Shown one piece after another: positions 24,760-37,141 of a stretch of DNA of 64,000 nucleotides; the first letter of the stretch is position 1; the number at the start of each line of letters is the position of its first letter. Below the pieces are notes generated by a model. The model did no database searches, was not told the DNA's origin, and saw nothing but the letters and a program-made list of their open reading frames with translations. The translations under genes and the position numbers were made by a program. The DNA comes from Letharia columbiana (Eukaryota > Ascomycota > Lecanoromycetes > Lecanorales > Parmeliaceae), in assembly GCF_014066305.1 (NCBI RefSeq), contig NW_023501148.1:262501-326500 (forward strand), read 5' to 3'.

Positions 24760-26760
24760 AGCTTTCGTATAACGCTTATACTATATTATTAAGCTATAGA
24801 AAATAGATATATATATTTAAGATACTTAGTAAGATTAATATCTCTTTAATTAGCTTTAGAGAATTTTTTTATTTTTATAATTATATCGAATAAGATTAGC
24901 TAACTCTAATAAGATTATAGTAATTATAATTTTAAAAAGTACGAATTTATATTAAAGTTATTAATATATATTATATTAAAAATAATAAATAAAGATTAGA
25001 AATTATTAATAGATAAGATAGATATTACTTTTAAAGTAGTAGTAATATTTATAGAAAGAGTAATCCATAAATTTAAAATATAGATAATCTTAGATAAAGT
25101 ATATAAATTAGTTATTAATTTAGATAATCGAAATAGTAATATAAAGAAAAAGATTATATATATTAAGAAATAGCTACGCTAGTATATTAGATTAATTCTC
25201 GATATTCTTCTTTATTATCGAAGAAATTTCTATTATATTATTAATAATATTAAAATAAGATTAAATATTATATAATAAGCTAAAGAAGATTATTATAAAG
25301 CTATAAGATAATATAATAAGTAAGATATTAAAGAGAAAGATATTAAGTACGATAATTATAATAGTTAATAAATATATAAAGACTATAGATATTATAAGAA
25401 AATCTATTAGAATAGCTAGACGACTAGCGAGTAGCGATATATATATTATAATTATAAATTAGAAGAAAATAAATAGATTATAAGAAAATAAGAATTAAAC
25501 TTTAAAGCTAAGTAGTAGTATAAGAGTAATTACTAAAATATATAGTCTTTTACTTTATAAAGTAAGAATTAATATATTTAATATTAAAGATATAAGTATA
25601 ATAATTAAAAAAGTCTAAAATAAAAATATTAATACGCTAAATCTCGTTAACTTAATTAATTTAATACGAATAAAGGAGATTATAATAAGAGTTTATTAAT
25701 TATTAAATTAATATCTCTAGAGAAAGAAAATAGAGTATTAAAAGAAGATCTAATTATCGATTTAAGATTATATAGATATTATATTTATAATAAGTAATAT
25801 AGATTAAAATAATACTTTATATATTGAAAATACGACTACCTATTAACTATATACTTTAAAAAGATTTACTTAATATACGAGAAATACTTAGAAAAAAATT
25901 ATTATAAGAAATATATAGTTAAAACTCGTAAATATCTAATTTACGAGGGATTATATAAGATTTAAAATAAGATTTAAAATAAGATATATATAGTAAAGAA
26001 GAGAGAGATAGTAAAAATAAGAATAGCGAGATAATAAACTTCTTTATAATTTAAAATAATAAAGAAATTATTAGATAGCTATTAAATAAGTAATTAATTA
26101 GATAATTATTTTTAGAATATAACTAATTAAATATAGGATAAGAGCGTATTTTTAAGGCTAATATCTATGCGTAATAAATTAATAGATAAAGATAAGATAC
26201 TTAGTAAAGAAGAACTTAGAGTATCGAATCTCGAAAGAATTATGATACTGAATCTTTAGTTAAGCGAAAGAAAATACGCTTTTATATTATTAATAGAAGC
26301 TTTATCTAGAAATAGATTATCTTTTAAGATAATAGATAAAATTAAATAATATAAAAATGATTTATTAAAACGATATAGTAATAAAGAAAATTAATAATTT
26401 TAAAAATAATAAATAGCTCTTAAATTAAAATAATAATAATAAAAGAATTAAGATCTCTATTAATAAGAATAAAAAGAGATATATTTAATTTATCGATAAC
26501 TAAGAAAATAAGAATAATTAGAAAGAGAAGATAGATTTTATAGACTAGACGAAGTAAGTAAGTAATATTAATATTAATATTAAGAGCTTATAGTAGTATA
26601 TCTTAATTAGCTATTAATATTATAATATAATTTAATTTAATTTAAAATAATTATAATAGAGCTTTTCGATAATAAAAAGATTTATAATATCGATATAGTA
26701 GTAATTTAAAAGCTCTAGAGAAATATAAATATAAATATATTCTATTACTCTCTAAAGAAT
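24760..26760 (+). pseudogene. Unrecognised coding relic, coiled-coil flavour
   Basis: Several + strand frames stay open longer than in neighbouring DNA, rich in Lys, Glu and Ile: for example EENK near 25,460 and SLEKENRVLKEDLIIDLRLY near 25,720-25,780. The pattern suggests a former protein with coiled-coil segments, perhaps a gag-like ORF or a captured gene. The stops fit RIP of Q and W codons. No catalytic motif, zinc knuckle or family signature was seen. It sits just left of the second Gypsy relic, but I cannot connect the two. Confidence 0.35.
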
Positions 26761-26840
26761 TATTAGAGATTTAATAATATATATAATAACTCTATATTAT
26801 AGTATAAAGAGAATACTATCTATATAGAATTATTATAAGT
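26761..26840 (-). repeat. Candidate LTR remnant, left edge of Gypsy 2
   Basis: Shares atatataataactcta, agtataaa and tatatagaattattataagt with 33,501-33,580. The similarity spans about 80 bp and stops when the right copy is interrupted. The full LTR may extend to about 26,990. Confidence 0.5.
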
Positions 26841-27049
26841 ATAAGCTTTATAGTAAGATAGAAAGATCGAAAGGCCTTAATACGCTAAGCCTAATTAGGT
26901 TATAATATAAATAAGATTATAAGATTATTAAAATCGTAATATTACTTCTCTTTTTTAATTCGAAGTTTTAACGATAACTATTATATAGTAAATATCGATC
27001 TTATAAAAAGTATATCTAGATATATACGAAGTAATATTCTTAGATATAT

Positions 27050-30000
27050 TAATTTAGTATTTTATTACGAAGTCGAGATCTTTTTATAAATTAATATAGT
27101 TATTATAAATTAGTAGCGCTAATAGAGAAGATTATTCTAAAGATCTTTTAAATAATAAATAAGAGTTAACGATCTTAAAGTAATAATAGTAAAAGTCTAC
27201 TATTAGATTCGAATATTCTACTATATCCGTAAATAGTTATTAGAATAAATTCTTCTCGATCTTAGAGTCTTTATATCTAATTTTATATATTAGATATCCT
27301 CTCTTACTAATTAAGAGATTATTCTTTTATTTATTTAATTTAAATTAAACTATTTCTTTAATATTATAGATTTTATCTTTTTTATTAATATTAATAAATA
27401 ATAGTAAAGACTTAATCTATTCTAATAGTAGGTTATTATTATCGAGATATAATAGCTATAAATAAAAGATAGAATAGATATTATTTATAAAAATTAAGAG
27501 TTTTAACTCGTAAGCGAAATTATTTAAAGCTTTAATAATTTTAAATAATCTAAAATTCTTATAATTTAATAATTTATTAGGGCGTATAATTTTAATATTT
27601 TTTTTATTAAGTATAACTATATCTCTAATTCTAAATTTTAATATCGAGAGTTAATAACGATTAACTTACTTCTTTTATAAAGCTTATAATTATTTAAACT
27701 AACTTCTTAGATAATTTTTTATAATATTAATCTTTTTAATAAATTTATTAGCTAACTTAATATCTCTCTTCGCTCTTTAATTAATAAATTAATCTTAAAA
27801 GATTAAAGATTTTATTTTTAAGTAAGAAATATATTCTTTAATAAGAAGAAATAATAATATACTTAATAAGGCGTTTTTATCGAAATTAGCTTCGAACTCT
27901 ACTATTAATAATAGATTTACTTAATTATCTTAATTATAATTAATATAAATTTTAAAATATTACTTTAAGACGGCGTTAATATTCTTTATTTATTTATTAA
28001 TTTTAAAATAAAATATAATAGAGAGTTTAAATTTAATCTTAATTCTTTTATATAGTCTTTTCTAGAAATATATCGTAAATTAAATATTTTAATTAAAGAT
28101 AATAATAAATAAGTATTCTTATTCTCGCTATATGAATTCGATAAAGGCCTAAACTACTATCTCCACTTTTAGAAAGTTTAAAAGAATAAATTTCTTCTTC
28201 TTATTAAGTCTATTTATAACTATTATAATATATTAATAGAAACGCTTATATTTAAAGTAGATAGATAATAATATAATAAAGTTAATAAAAATATCTTATT
28301 AATATTATTTAAGAATAAAAAAAGATTTAAGAAGATCTTATTTATCTTCTTTATAAGTTTTAAATCTCTTATAAATATAATAACTTTTAATATAGCGAAT
28401 AATAAAATTTATTATTCTTAACTAGTAGTAAAGTCTATTTACTTTATTATAAATTAATAATTTATTAGCGTAACCTTTAAATAAAGAGTTATAAATATCT
28501 CTAATAATTTTAATTCGTAATTCGAGAATATTCGATATATATAATCTATTATTAACGTATAATAACTTATTATAAAGATAATAATTACTTAGTTTTAACT
28601 TAAGATTATTCTTAATTATTTTAAATAATAGCTTTTTCTATTTAAATACTTTTAATTAAATAATTTTTTAAGCGGTATTATTATAATTATAAGCATTTTT
28701 TATTTAATATAATAACTTAGAAATATTAGTAGTAGAGATTTCTCTTAATTCTTCTAAAAACTTCTCTTAAGAAGTCTCTATTAAAACCCTTAATAATAAT
28801 TCTTTATTAAATTTCTTATTATTAATAGTATTTTATTTACTAAATTTATTTATTATTATAGTTAGAGAGATAATACCTTTTTTTTTATATTATTTAGAAA
28901 TATAATAATAAAGTATATAACGTTCTTAATATCTTTATTAAAATTATTATTTTTAAAAATTATATAATATTAATAACGAATATAATTATTATTCTCGCAT
29001 TTAGCTAGATCTTTTATTTATTAAATAAAACTATTAAATTTAATACTTTAATTTTTTAGACGATAGATAATATAAAAGTTAAATTTGAAGAGAAATTTTA
29101 TTTATCTTATTTAATAAGAGTTAAGTTATTTGAAAAATATAAATTTTTATAAATTTTTATAATTTAAAATAATTTTAATAGAATTCTTAATAAAGATACT
29201 AGTTAATTTAAAATATTATTTTTTAAAAATTTATATTATAGCTATAAGTTTCTTATTATAAATATTATAATTATACTTTATAAAAGATATCTTCTTAAAG
29301 AGAAAGATTATAGATTTAAGTATTTTATCTTTATCTTCTTATAATAGAACGAGTAAAGGCCTATGAATTAAATTCATAATCATTTTTTTGATTAGGGCTA
29401 TCGAGTAAGTAGGTGAGCGATCTTTGGTGAGCGATATTTGAATTCCTTGCGCTTTAATAATTATAAGACTAAATTTCAAAATTCTTAAAAATTCGGAAAG
29501 CCCAAACAGCGTTTCAAAATTTTAAAAAAAATTTTAAAATTTTAATAGAAAACAAAAGTTTTCTTTGTTAATAATGTAACCTATTTTTTGATGAGGGAGG
29601 CGCGGGAGGCGTTTTGATGTTACGGCGCTAATTTGTTTCCCGCGGTTCTAACCAAAAGCGTAGCCTAACGATTAATATTGGCTGCACATACAAATTCAAG
29701 TTTTCTAATTCGCCCATCTATTCTTTATATACTAATAATAATAATTATAAAATTAAACGCGTTCGTTTCTAATTAAGTCTTTTTATTTAAATTAAAGTAA
29801 ATAAATATAGAGATAGTAGTAAAAGCTTTTTTAAGTATTTCGAAAGTGAGTTATTTAGAGTATTCTTAAGCTTATAAATAAATAAAGTCTTTCTTCTATT
29901 AAGTATAAATAAAATTCGTTAGAAATATAACGATTTTAGAATATCTCGTAATAAACTTTCGATAGAAATTAGCGAATTTTAGAAATACTTATATATCTTT

Positions 30001-30800
30001 AATATATCTAAATTTCTTTTATTAAGTAATAATCTTAATTTTCTTTATATTTATTTCTACTTCTTTTATAATAATAATTAATTTTAAATATTTAATTCTA
30101 ATAATATAGAAATTATATTTATTAATATTAAGATAGAGATTAGCTTATTAAAGTTTTTTTAATATCTTTTCTACGTACTAAATATACTTATCTTTAATAT
30201 TATTATAAATAAGAATATCGTCTAAATAGATAATATAGAATATATTTAGATATTCGCATAAAGTGTTATTAATAAATATCTAAAAAGTAATAAGAATATT
30301 ATATAACTCGAAAGATATTATTATATATTCGAATAAACTATATCGAGTAAGAAATACGATTTTTTTCTTATAATCTTTTTTTACTCTAATTTCGTTAAAA
30401 GCGGCTATAATATCGAATTTACTATATATCCTCGCCGCGTATAATTTAATAAGAGTCTCTTTAATTAATAAAAGAGTATTTCGATTAGGGATAGTAAGTG
30501 CGTTAAGAGCTCTATAGTTTATATATAATTTAAATCTTCTATCGAGTTTCTTTATAATTAGAATAAGTATTATATAGAGAGAAATACTTAATCTAATATA
30601 GTCTTTCTTTAATATCTTATTAATATATTTCTTTATAACTAATATTTAATCTTTAAAAAGTTTATAAATTTTTTTTAATAGTAAAATAACTTCTTTTTTA
30701 AGATATATTTTATAATTAATAAAGCGATAAGAGAAAAGCTTATTAGCTTTAATAAGATTCTAAATATCTAATTGTTTATAATATACTATATAAATTTATT
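27050..30800 (-). pseudogene. Gypsy 2 pol relic: RT, RNase H, integrase, chromodomain
   Basis: Minus-strand frames read YRALNALTIPNRNTLLL (about 30,480-30,540), then a KFDIIAAFNEIRV-like box, then YLDDILIY at 30,205-30,228 with both catalytic Asp intact. The RT connection reads FLKFANFYRKFI. RNase H starts at ETNAFNF (about 29,760), is interrupted by a Helitron, and resumes at about 29,349 with LL*EDKDKIL, then NYNIYNKKLIAII. The integrase C-terminus appears near 27,600 (ILKFRIRDIVILNKKNIK, then YKNFRLFKIIKALNNFAYEL), and a region after that resembles the tail of chromodomain elements (about 27,250-27,400). Most stops fall at expected Q/W codons. The upstream protease and gag part (30,800-33,500) is too mutated for firm calls. 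Confidence 0.85.
29350..29732 (-). mobile_element. Short Helitron inside Gypsy 2 RNase H
   Basis: A complete 383-bp copy: cgagtaaaggcctatgaatt, a perfect hairpin (atgaat-taa-attcat), one internal unit, and the other end at ttctttatata. It keeps much CA/TG (gctgcacatacaaattcaag; ttgatgagggaggcgcggga), so it is younger or less RIPped than its host. Removing it restores the RNase H frame within a few bases. Confidence 0.85.
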
Positions 30801-33500
30801 TCTATAGCTATTTTATAATCGAAGATTTCTTTCTTAGCTTATAAAAGAATTTTTTATAATCTTTTATTATAATAGCGACGCTATTAATAATAAACTTCGC
30901 TTTCTTATTAATAAAGTTAAAAAGTTATTTAAAATTTTAAAATTATATAATAATAACTTAATTCTCTAATTTTTTAATTATCTTAATAAAGATATAAATA
31001 AAGATCTTTATTATATTCTTTTTCTTAAATATAATCTTTACTATATAATTTAAATTCTTTTTTAAAAATTTATTATTACTTTAAATAATAATAGATTTAT
31101 TATATAATAAATAATTAAATATATAATAATCTAAATTAAATATAATAATTTTAGATCTAAAGAATATATAAAAGTTATACTATTCTAATTATAATATTTC
31201 TAAAATAATATTAAATTATTTTAATAAGATAATTAAGTATTAAAGTTCTTCTATATAATCTTCTAAAATAAATTTTATTAAGACTATATATATAATATTA
31301 AAAATAAAAATAGATTTATTATTAATTAATTATAATCTATAGAGTTATATTAGTATTACTTTAAATAATTTATTTATTTTAATAAAAGATATATCTATAG
31401 AGCTTTAATATTCGAGAGATAATTAATCTTAATCTATTCTATTAATATAATAGTTTTCTTACGAAAGTCTAATTAGTATTTATTCTATAAAGAGGTTTTA
31501 ATAATAATAATATACGCGAATAGAGAGACGGAAGCGAGTATTCTTTCTATTTCTAACTTTTTAATTCTTATATATAAAACTTTTAGATCTCTAATAGCGA
31601 TTTAATTAGAAATATTTAATTTTTCGATTCTTATAATAATTCGATAGAAACGTTCTTTTTAATATCGATAGCTTTTAGAATTATATTAACTTATTCTTTT
31701 ATTAATAAATTTATATTTTTATATAGAATACTATTATTATTAAAATAATATTTAATCTTTAAATATTTAAAATATCTATCTTCTTTTCGAATTCTATTTA
31801 TTAATAATTTAGAATACTTATATTTTTATATATAAGAATTTTTAATAATAATATTATTATTTCTTTTAGTAAAGAAAGTATTACGCTAATTATTCGAGAG
31901 AGTAAAATTCTTATTAGTTTTATTAATTTCTTTCTTACTTTTTAGATCTAATATATTATTAATAGCCCGAAGATCTATATCTAATACTTATAGAAAAATA
32001 ACTAATTCTTAAAAATTATTAAAAATTTATTCTAAAATCTAATATCTTAAGCGTATAGAGATTAATTATTTTAGATTAAATATTTTATAAATTCTAAAAG
32101 AGTAATAGCTATAGAGAATTATATATAGAAATTCTTAAACGATTTCTTCTTATCTATTACTTCTATATTAAATTTAAAATTAAATATCTTAATATTTAAT
32201 TTAATAATCTTATTATATATTTTAAATATATTATTTAATTTATTAATTATTTTTTAGATAATTTAATATAAATCTAAGATATCTTCGTTTATTCTTATTT
32301 TAATAACGTTATATATAGTAAACTTATAATAATTTCATATATAGTCGATTTTCTTAAGTTCGATAAATAAGATTATAGCGCTTTATCTAAATTTCGCTTT
32401 AAGATATTAATATTAGCTATTTTACTTATCTCGATTATTAATATTATAGAAATTCGAAACGTTAGAATATCGTTTATTTAATTCTATATTCTTTATATAA
32501 TTCGTAATAAAGATATAATATAAGTTTCGATAAATATTATTAATAGAAATACTCGACTAATAAGATATAATCTTTATATCTTTCTTATTAAAGTTTTTTA
32601 AATTAGTTAATATATAAGATTATTACTTTTTTAGCTATTACTCTTTATATTTTAAGTCTTATTTAAGTTTCTTATTTTCTTTAATAAATTTTATAATATT
32701 AATACAATATCTATCACGTAAATCTCGAAGTTTATTATTAATTTCTTACTCGTAGAATAATTAGTTATTACTATTACTTAGCTAAGTAATAATTACTAAT
32801 ACCTTTATCTTAGTATAAGCGATATTATAACTAAATTCTTTATTTTATTATTAAAATATCTTAATATTACGACTAGTAATTCGAAAGCTTTCTATTAAAA
32901 TCTTTAATTTATTATATTAAATATTAGAAGTTTTAATAATACTTTTTATAAAATTCTATAAGTTAAATATAAAGATAAAGATTATAATTAACTCTTCTTC
33001 GATAATATTTATAAATTATACTTTAATATAACTTAAATTAAGTTTAATAATATATCTTTTAAAGATAAAACGCTTTCTCTTATATCGTGCGGATAATCTA
33101 GCTTCAGAGATATTTAAGATCTTTTTATCGAAGTTCTTAAGATTATCTAAATAATAATATATTTATAATTTATCTATAATAATTTAACTTTAAGTATTAT
33201 CTAGATTTAGAATTAAGAAATTTATAGTTAATATTAAATTAGTAGAAGTATAAAGAAGATTCTATCTAGAACTTATTCTCTTTAATATATTAAAGATATT
33301 TTTTTTCTTTAGATTCTTATTTAATCTAGTTAGATTAGCCTTTATATAAATAAAAGATTTTTTTTAAATAATCTTTCGAGTAGTAAGCTTCTTTAGCTAT
33401 AACTATTAACTTCTTAATAATATACTCTCTTTTTAACTATATATTTAATATAATTAATAAATAAATCGCTATCGCTCTAGAAGAAAGATAAATAATATTA
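30801..33500 (-). pseudogene. Gypsy 2 gag/protease region, unreadable
   Basis: By position this is the gag and protease part of the Gypsy relic. Frames are broken throughout. No Cys-His zinc knuckle or D-T/S-G protease site could be read with confidence. Confidence 0.45.
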
Positions 33501-33580
33501 TATTAAGAACTTAATAGTATATATAATAACTCTAGATTATAGTATAAAAGAATATTATCTATATAGAATTATTATAAGTA
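33501..33580 (-). repeat. Candidate LTR remnant, right edge of Gypsy 2
   Basis: Pairs with 26,761-26,840. The match ends at about 33,580, 40 bp before a Helitron-like element. Confidence 0.5.
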
Positions 33581-33619
33581 GTTTATATAAGAAGAAGTAT
33601 TTAATATAATAATATAAGA

Positions 33620-33840
33620 GTAAGATATGAATTAGATTCATAATATTTTTGATAGGCTATCTAAATAGTACATTGACCTTTGTAGCTATTTGAATTTAGG
33701 CTATAATGATTATAAGTAATATCGTAAAAGATTATTAAAATCGATAATAAGAATAACGTTATTTTTGATTTTGATGTATTTATTTCCGGGTATCTAATTA
33801 TATATAATATAAGTTTAGTTTTTTTTTTTTTATACTTCTA
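33620..33840 (-). mobile_element. Diverged short Helitron relative
   Basis: Opens with taagatatgaattagattca (hairpin variant) and continues like the short copies but with many differences unrelated to RIP. It retains tacattgacctttgtagcta and tttgattttgatgtatttat. It may be a diverged subfamily or a fast-decaying copy. The far end fades at a T-run near 33,820. Confidence 0.5.
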
Positions 33841-34986
33841 TATTAATAAAATAATATTATTAAAATAATAATATCTATTTTATTACTTACTAAATTATAA
33901 TACTATTAATATTAAATCTAGAAATAATAGAATTATATATATATATATAATATCTATAATCTCGACGATTAATAAATAGATAAATTATATAAATTATATA
34001 AAACGCTTATAAAGTTTAAAGATAATAAATAGATTATATTAGATAACTTTAATCTTTATTATATAATATAAGAGAAATTAAAGACTTATATTAACGAGAG
34101 ATTAGAGAAATTAATATTTATATCGAAAGCGTTTATTATAAAATAAGTATTATTAATAAAAATAATAAAAATTCTACTATTCGTTACTTTAGTACTTATA
34201 ATAAATACTACTAATTATAATATCGAAAACGATTTCGAAAGCGAATTTAATTATTTTTTAATTTTTATAAAGTTAGAGCTAATTATAATAATATTAATAT
34301 TAATAATATATCGAAACTTTAATAAACTAAACGCTAAGACTTTAAGAGAGATACTCGTTAAAATTATAATATCGAAAGAGTACTTAATTAATCTCTCGAG
34401 AAGTAGTAGAAATCTTATTAATAACTATATTAACTATTAAGTAATTATTATTAACAAGTAAAGGCCTATGAATTAAATTCATAAAGTTAGATTTTTCATT
34501 TTTCTAAATTAATAGAGTTGGATTTTTCTAAGTTAAATCGAATTTTAGCCCTAGCCCTAAGTTAAATCGAACTCTAATCGCTTGCTATGCGTTTTTAACC
34601 TACTTTTATTACTATAAAATTGATTTAATCTATATGATATATAGATATATATGTGTAGAGAGAGGTGCGCTAAGGTCTAATTAGAAAGGTATATCGAGTA
34701 TAGAGAATTAATTCGTAATAATTGCTTATAAAAAATAGAGAAAGGCCATGTCCGTATGGCAAGAAGTATCGAAATACCGGAAAGAAATGGAGACAACATG
34801 CTAATTAGTGGTGTGAATCCCACATTATCTCCTGCCGCAGTGAAATCTTTCGAATAATGAAATAGCTGTTAGAGTAAGATATTGGACGATTTTAATTCGT
34901 CCAAATATGTATCGTTCGATGTTTCTCCTATAGAGGTCTAATTGACTATGATCGTCGCAGTAGATCCTCCTCTTGTGACGTTATTG

Positions 34987-35990
34987 TAGTTCCTCCTCTT
35001 GCTCCTTAATGTAGTGGGGATGACAGGCCAAGTTGCAGTGGTGTTCTCCGCTTGCTGAGTGATGATTTGATGTGGAACGGCCAAGTTGCAGTGGTGTTCT
35101 CCGCTTGCTGAGTGATGATTTGATGTGGAACCGTGGAGAGCATGTGACGTGGGATCTTGGAGAGCTGAGCTGTGTTTTTGACGATGGTGGCCTTGTTGCC
35201 GCTTGGTTTCTCCGCAGTGTTCTCCGCATTTGCCTGTTGTAGTTCCTCCTCTTGCTCCTCCTCTTGTAGGGAGAGTATCAGACTGAGTGGCTAGCTGAGT
35301 GGCTGACTGAGTGGATGACTGATATGACGTGGGATCTTGGAGAGCTGAGCCGTGTTCTTGACGATGGTGGCCTTGTTGCCGCTTGGTTTCTCCGCAGTGT
35401 TCTCCATAGTGTTCTCCGCAGTGTTCTCCGCATTTGCCTGTTGTAGTTCCTCCTCTTACTCCTTAATGCAGTGGGGATGACAGGCCAAGTTGCAGTGGTG
35501 TTCTCCGCTTGCTGAGTGATGATTTGATGTGGAACCGTGGAGAGCATATGACGTGGGATCTTGGAGAGCTGAGCCCTGTTCTTGACGATGGTGGCCTTGT
35601 TGCCGCTTGGTTTCTCCGCAGTGTTCTCCGCATTTGCCTGTTGTAGTTCCTCCTCTTACTCCTTAATGTAGTGGAGATGATAGGCTAAGTTGTAGTGGTG
35701 TTCTCCGCTTGCTGAGTGATGATTTGATGTGGAACCGTGGAGAGTATATGACGTGGGATCTTGGAGAGCTAAGCCGTGTTCTTGGTGCTGGGGGCCTTAT
35801 TGCCGCTTAGTTTCTCCGCAGTGTTCTCCGCATTCGCCTGCTGTATTGACTTCTCTTGCACTGGCTGAGTGGATTGATGTGAGATCGTGGAGAGTAGGCC
35901 TGTTGTGTTACTGCTGCTGATGACTGTCTCCGCAATGTTCTCCGCAGTATTCTCCGTATTCGCCTGCTATAGATCCTCCTCTTGTTTAAC
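34987..35990. repeat. 200-bp tandem repeats in Helitron O
   Basis: The landmark gtagttcctcctctt recurs at 34,987, 35,238, 35,441 and 35,641, giving units of about 200 bp, the first one longer by an internal 55-bp duplication. Each unit contains gttctccgcttgctgagtga and gacgtgggatcttggagagc. Smaller repeats of ttctccgcagtg occur inside. Because the units lack stops in several frames, both strands show spurious open frames. Confidence 0.88.
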
Positions 35991-36149
35991 TAAGTGCGAG
36001 GGTACCGAGGATAAATATATTTATATTAATGGAATTGATAGAATTAATAGAATAATAAAAGAAGAATAGTTATATAAATAGGTGGAAGGATTATTATTCG
36101 ATCCCGAACGCGTTTAATATAATTATAATATTTGAATATTAGTTTAACT

Positions 36150-36760
36150 CATCTATCGCTAACTTAAGAGAAGTATATAGAGGAGAACGTATTCGTTTAG
36201 ACTCTTTTTAAGGGTCTTTTAACGCGTTTATAAGTAGTAGTAGATAGCTATTAAGCTCGCTTACGGCCTCGATTATTAGTAGTAGCGAATTCGTCGAGAG
36301 ATAGTCTAAGAACGTTAATAAGGGGTTTAAAAGACGAGTGAAAGAAATATATATCTTAGATATTTAGTAACGAATATATTTATAATTAGTAAATTAATAG
36401 AATTATAGAAGAAATATAATTAAAATAGAGTAATAAAGAATAGATAGAGAAGAAAGACGCGTCTTAAGAGATAGTATCGTTAGATTAAAAGATACTATCG
36501 CTAACTTAAAAGAAGTATATAGAGGAGAATATATCCGTTCGAGCTCTTTTAAAGAGCTTTCTAGCGCGTTTATAAGTAGTAGTAGATAGCTATTAAGCTC
36601 GCTTACGGCCTCGATTACTAGTAGTAGCGAATTTATCGAGAAATAGTCTAGAGATATTAGTAAGGGATTTAAAAGACGAGTAAAAGAGATATATATCTTA
36701 GATACTTAGCAATATTTAGACGCGACGAATTTATTTATAATTAATAAATTAATAGAATTA
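36150..36760 (+). pseudogene. Duplicated passenger ORF remnants
   Basis: Two tandem copies (about 36,150-36,400 and 36,470-36,760) of the coiled-coil-like ORF, each with gaagtatatagaggagaa and a ctcgcttacggcctcgatta segment. The second begins near an AGAAGAAAGACGCGTC run that corresponds to the RRERR start, where the expected ATG now reads ATA. Stops at former CAG codons. Only this copy of the element is duplicated here. Confidence 0.5.
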
Positions 36761-37141
36761 TAAAAGAAGAATAATTATATAAATAGATGAAAGGATTATT
36801 ATTCGATCTCGAACGCGTCTAATATAACTACTATAACTATTATATTTAAATATTTATTTAATTCACTAATAATAAGCTAAACTTTATTATTTTTATAGCG
36901 TTAGAAAGCGTAAAGCGAGCTTTATAATTTAAGGAATTATAAAGTAATTATATCTATCGTAAGCTGAGTACCTTAAAGTATAAGACTTCTATATATAAAT
37001 TTTTAATAAGAAAAGCGCGAGAGGGCTATCGAGCTAACTTAGTCGGTCTAACTAAAGAGCGTAATAATTCTAAATTAATAATTAACTATATATACAAATT
37101 TAAGATTTTCTAATTTAGCTCTATCTTATTCTATTATATAT

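Larger units (their letters stand above)
26761..33580 (-). mobile_element. Ty3/Gypsy chromovirus 2 (nearly full length)
   Basis: About 6.8 kb, coding on the minus strand, with gag to the right and integrase to the left. Short matching sequences at both edges (26,761-26,840 and 33,501-33,580, with atatataataactcta) look like remains of long terminal repeats. The right one appears cut off next to a Helitron-like insertion. Pol is readable through RIP, and a short Helitron lies inside RNase H. Confidence 0.82.
34455..37141 (-). mobile_element. Long Helitron (copy O), partly spared from RIP
   Basis: Starts caagtaaaggcctatgaatt and ends ctatcttattctattatata. It has the same plan as the 8-12 kb copies, but the middle (about 34,740-36,000) keeps CA and TG (gtgatgatttgatgtggaac), while both flanks are RIP-mutated. 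It contains about five 200-bp tandem units and two tandem copies of the passenger ORF. It interrupts the LINE. Confidence 0.82.

Noticed and set aside
34981..35920. Several open frames on both strands (82, 89 and 63 codons)
   Set aside because: They lie in the 200-bp tandem repeats, overlap on both strands, start at GTG or ATG indifferently, and repeat the same low-complexity peptides. They are translations of the repeat, not genes.
34987..35990. CRISPR-like array
   Set aside because: Contiguous 200-bp tandem units without unique spacers, in a eukaryotic transposon.
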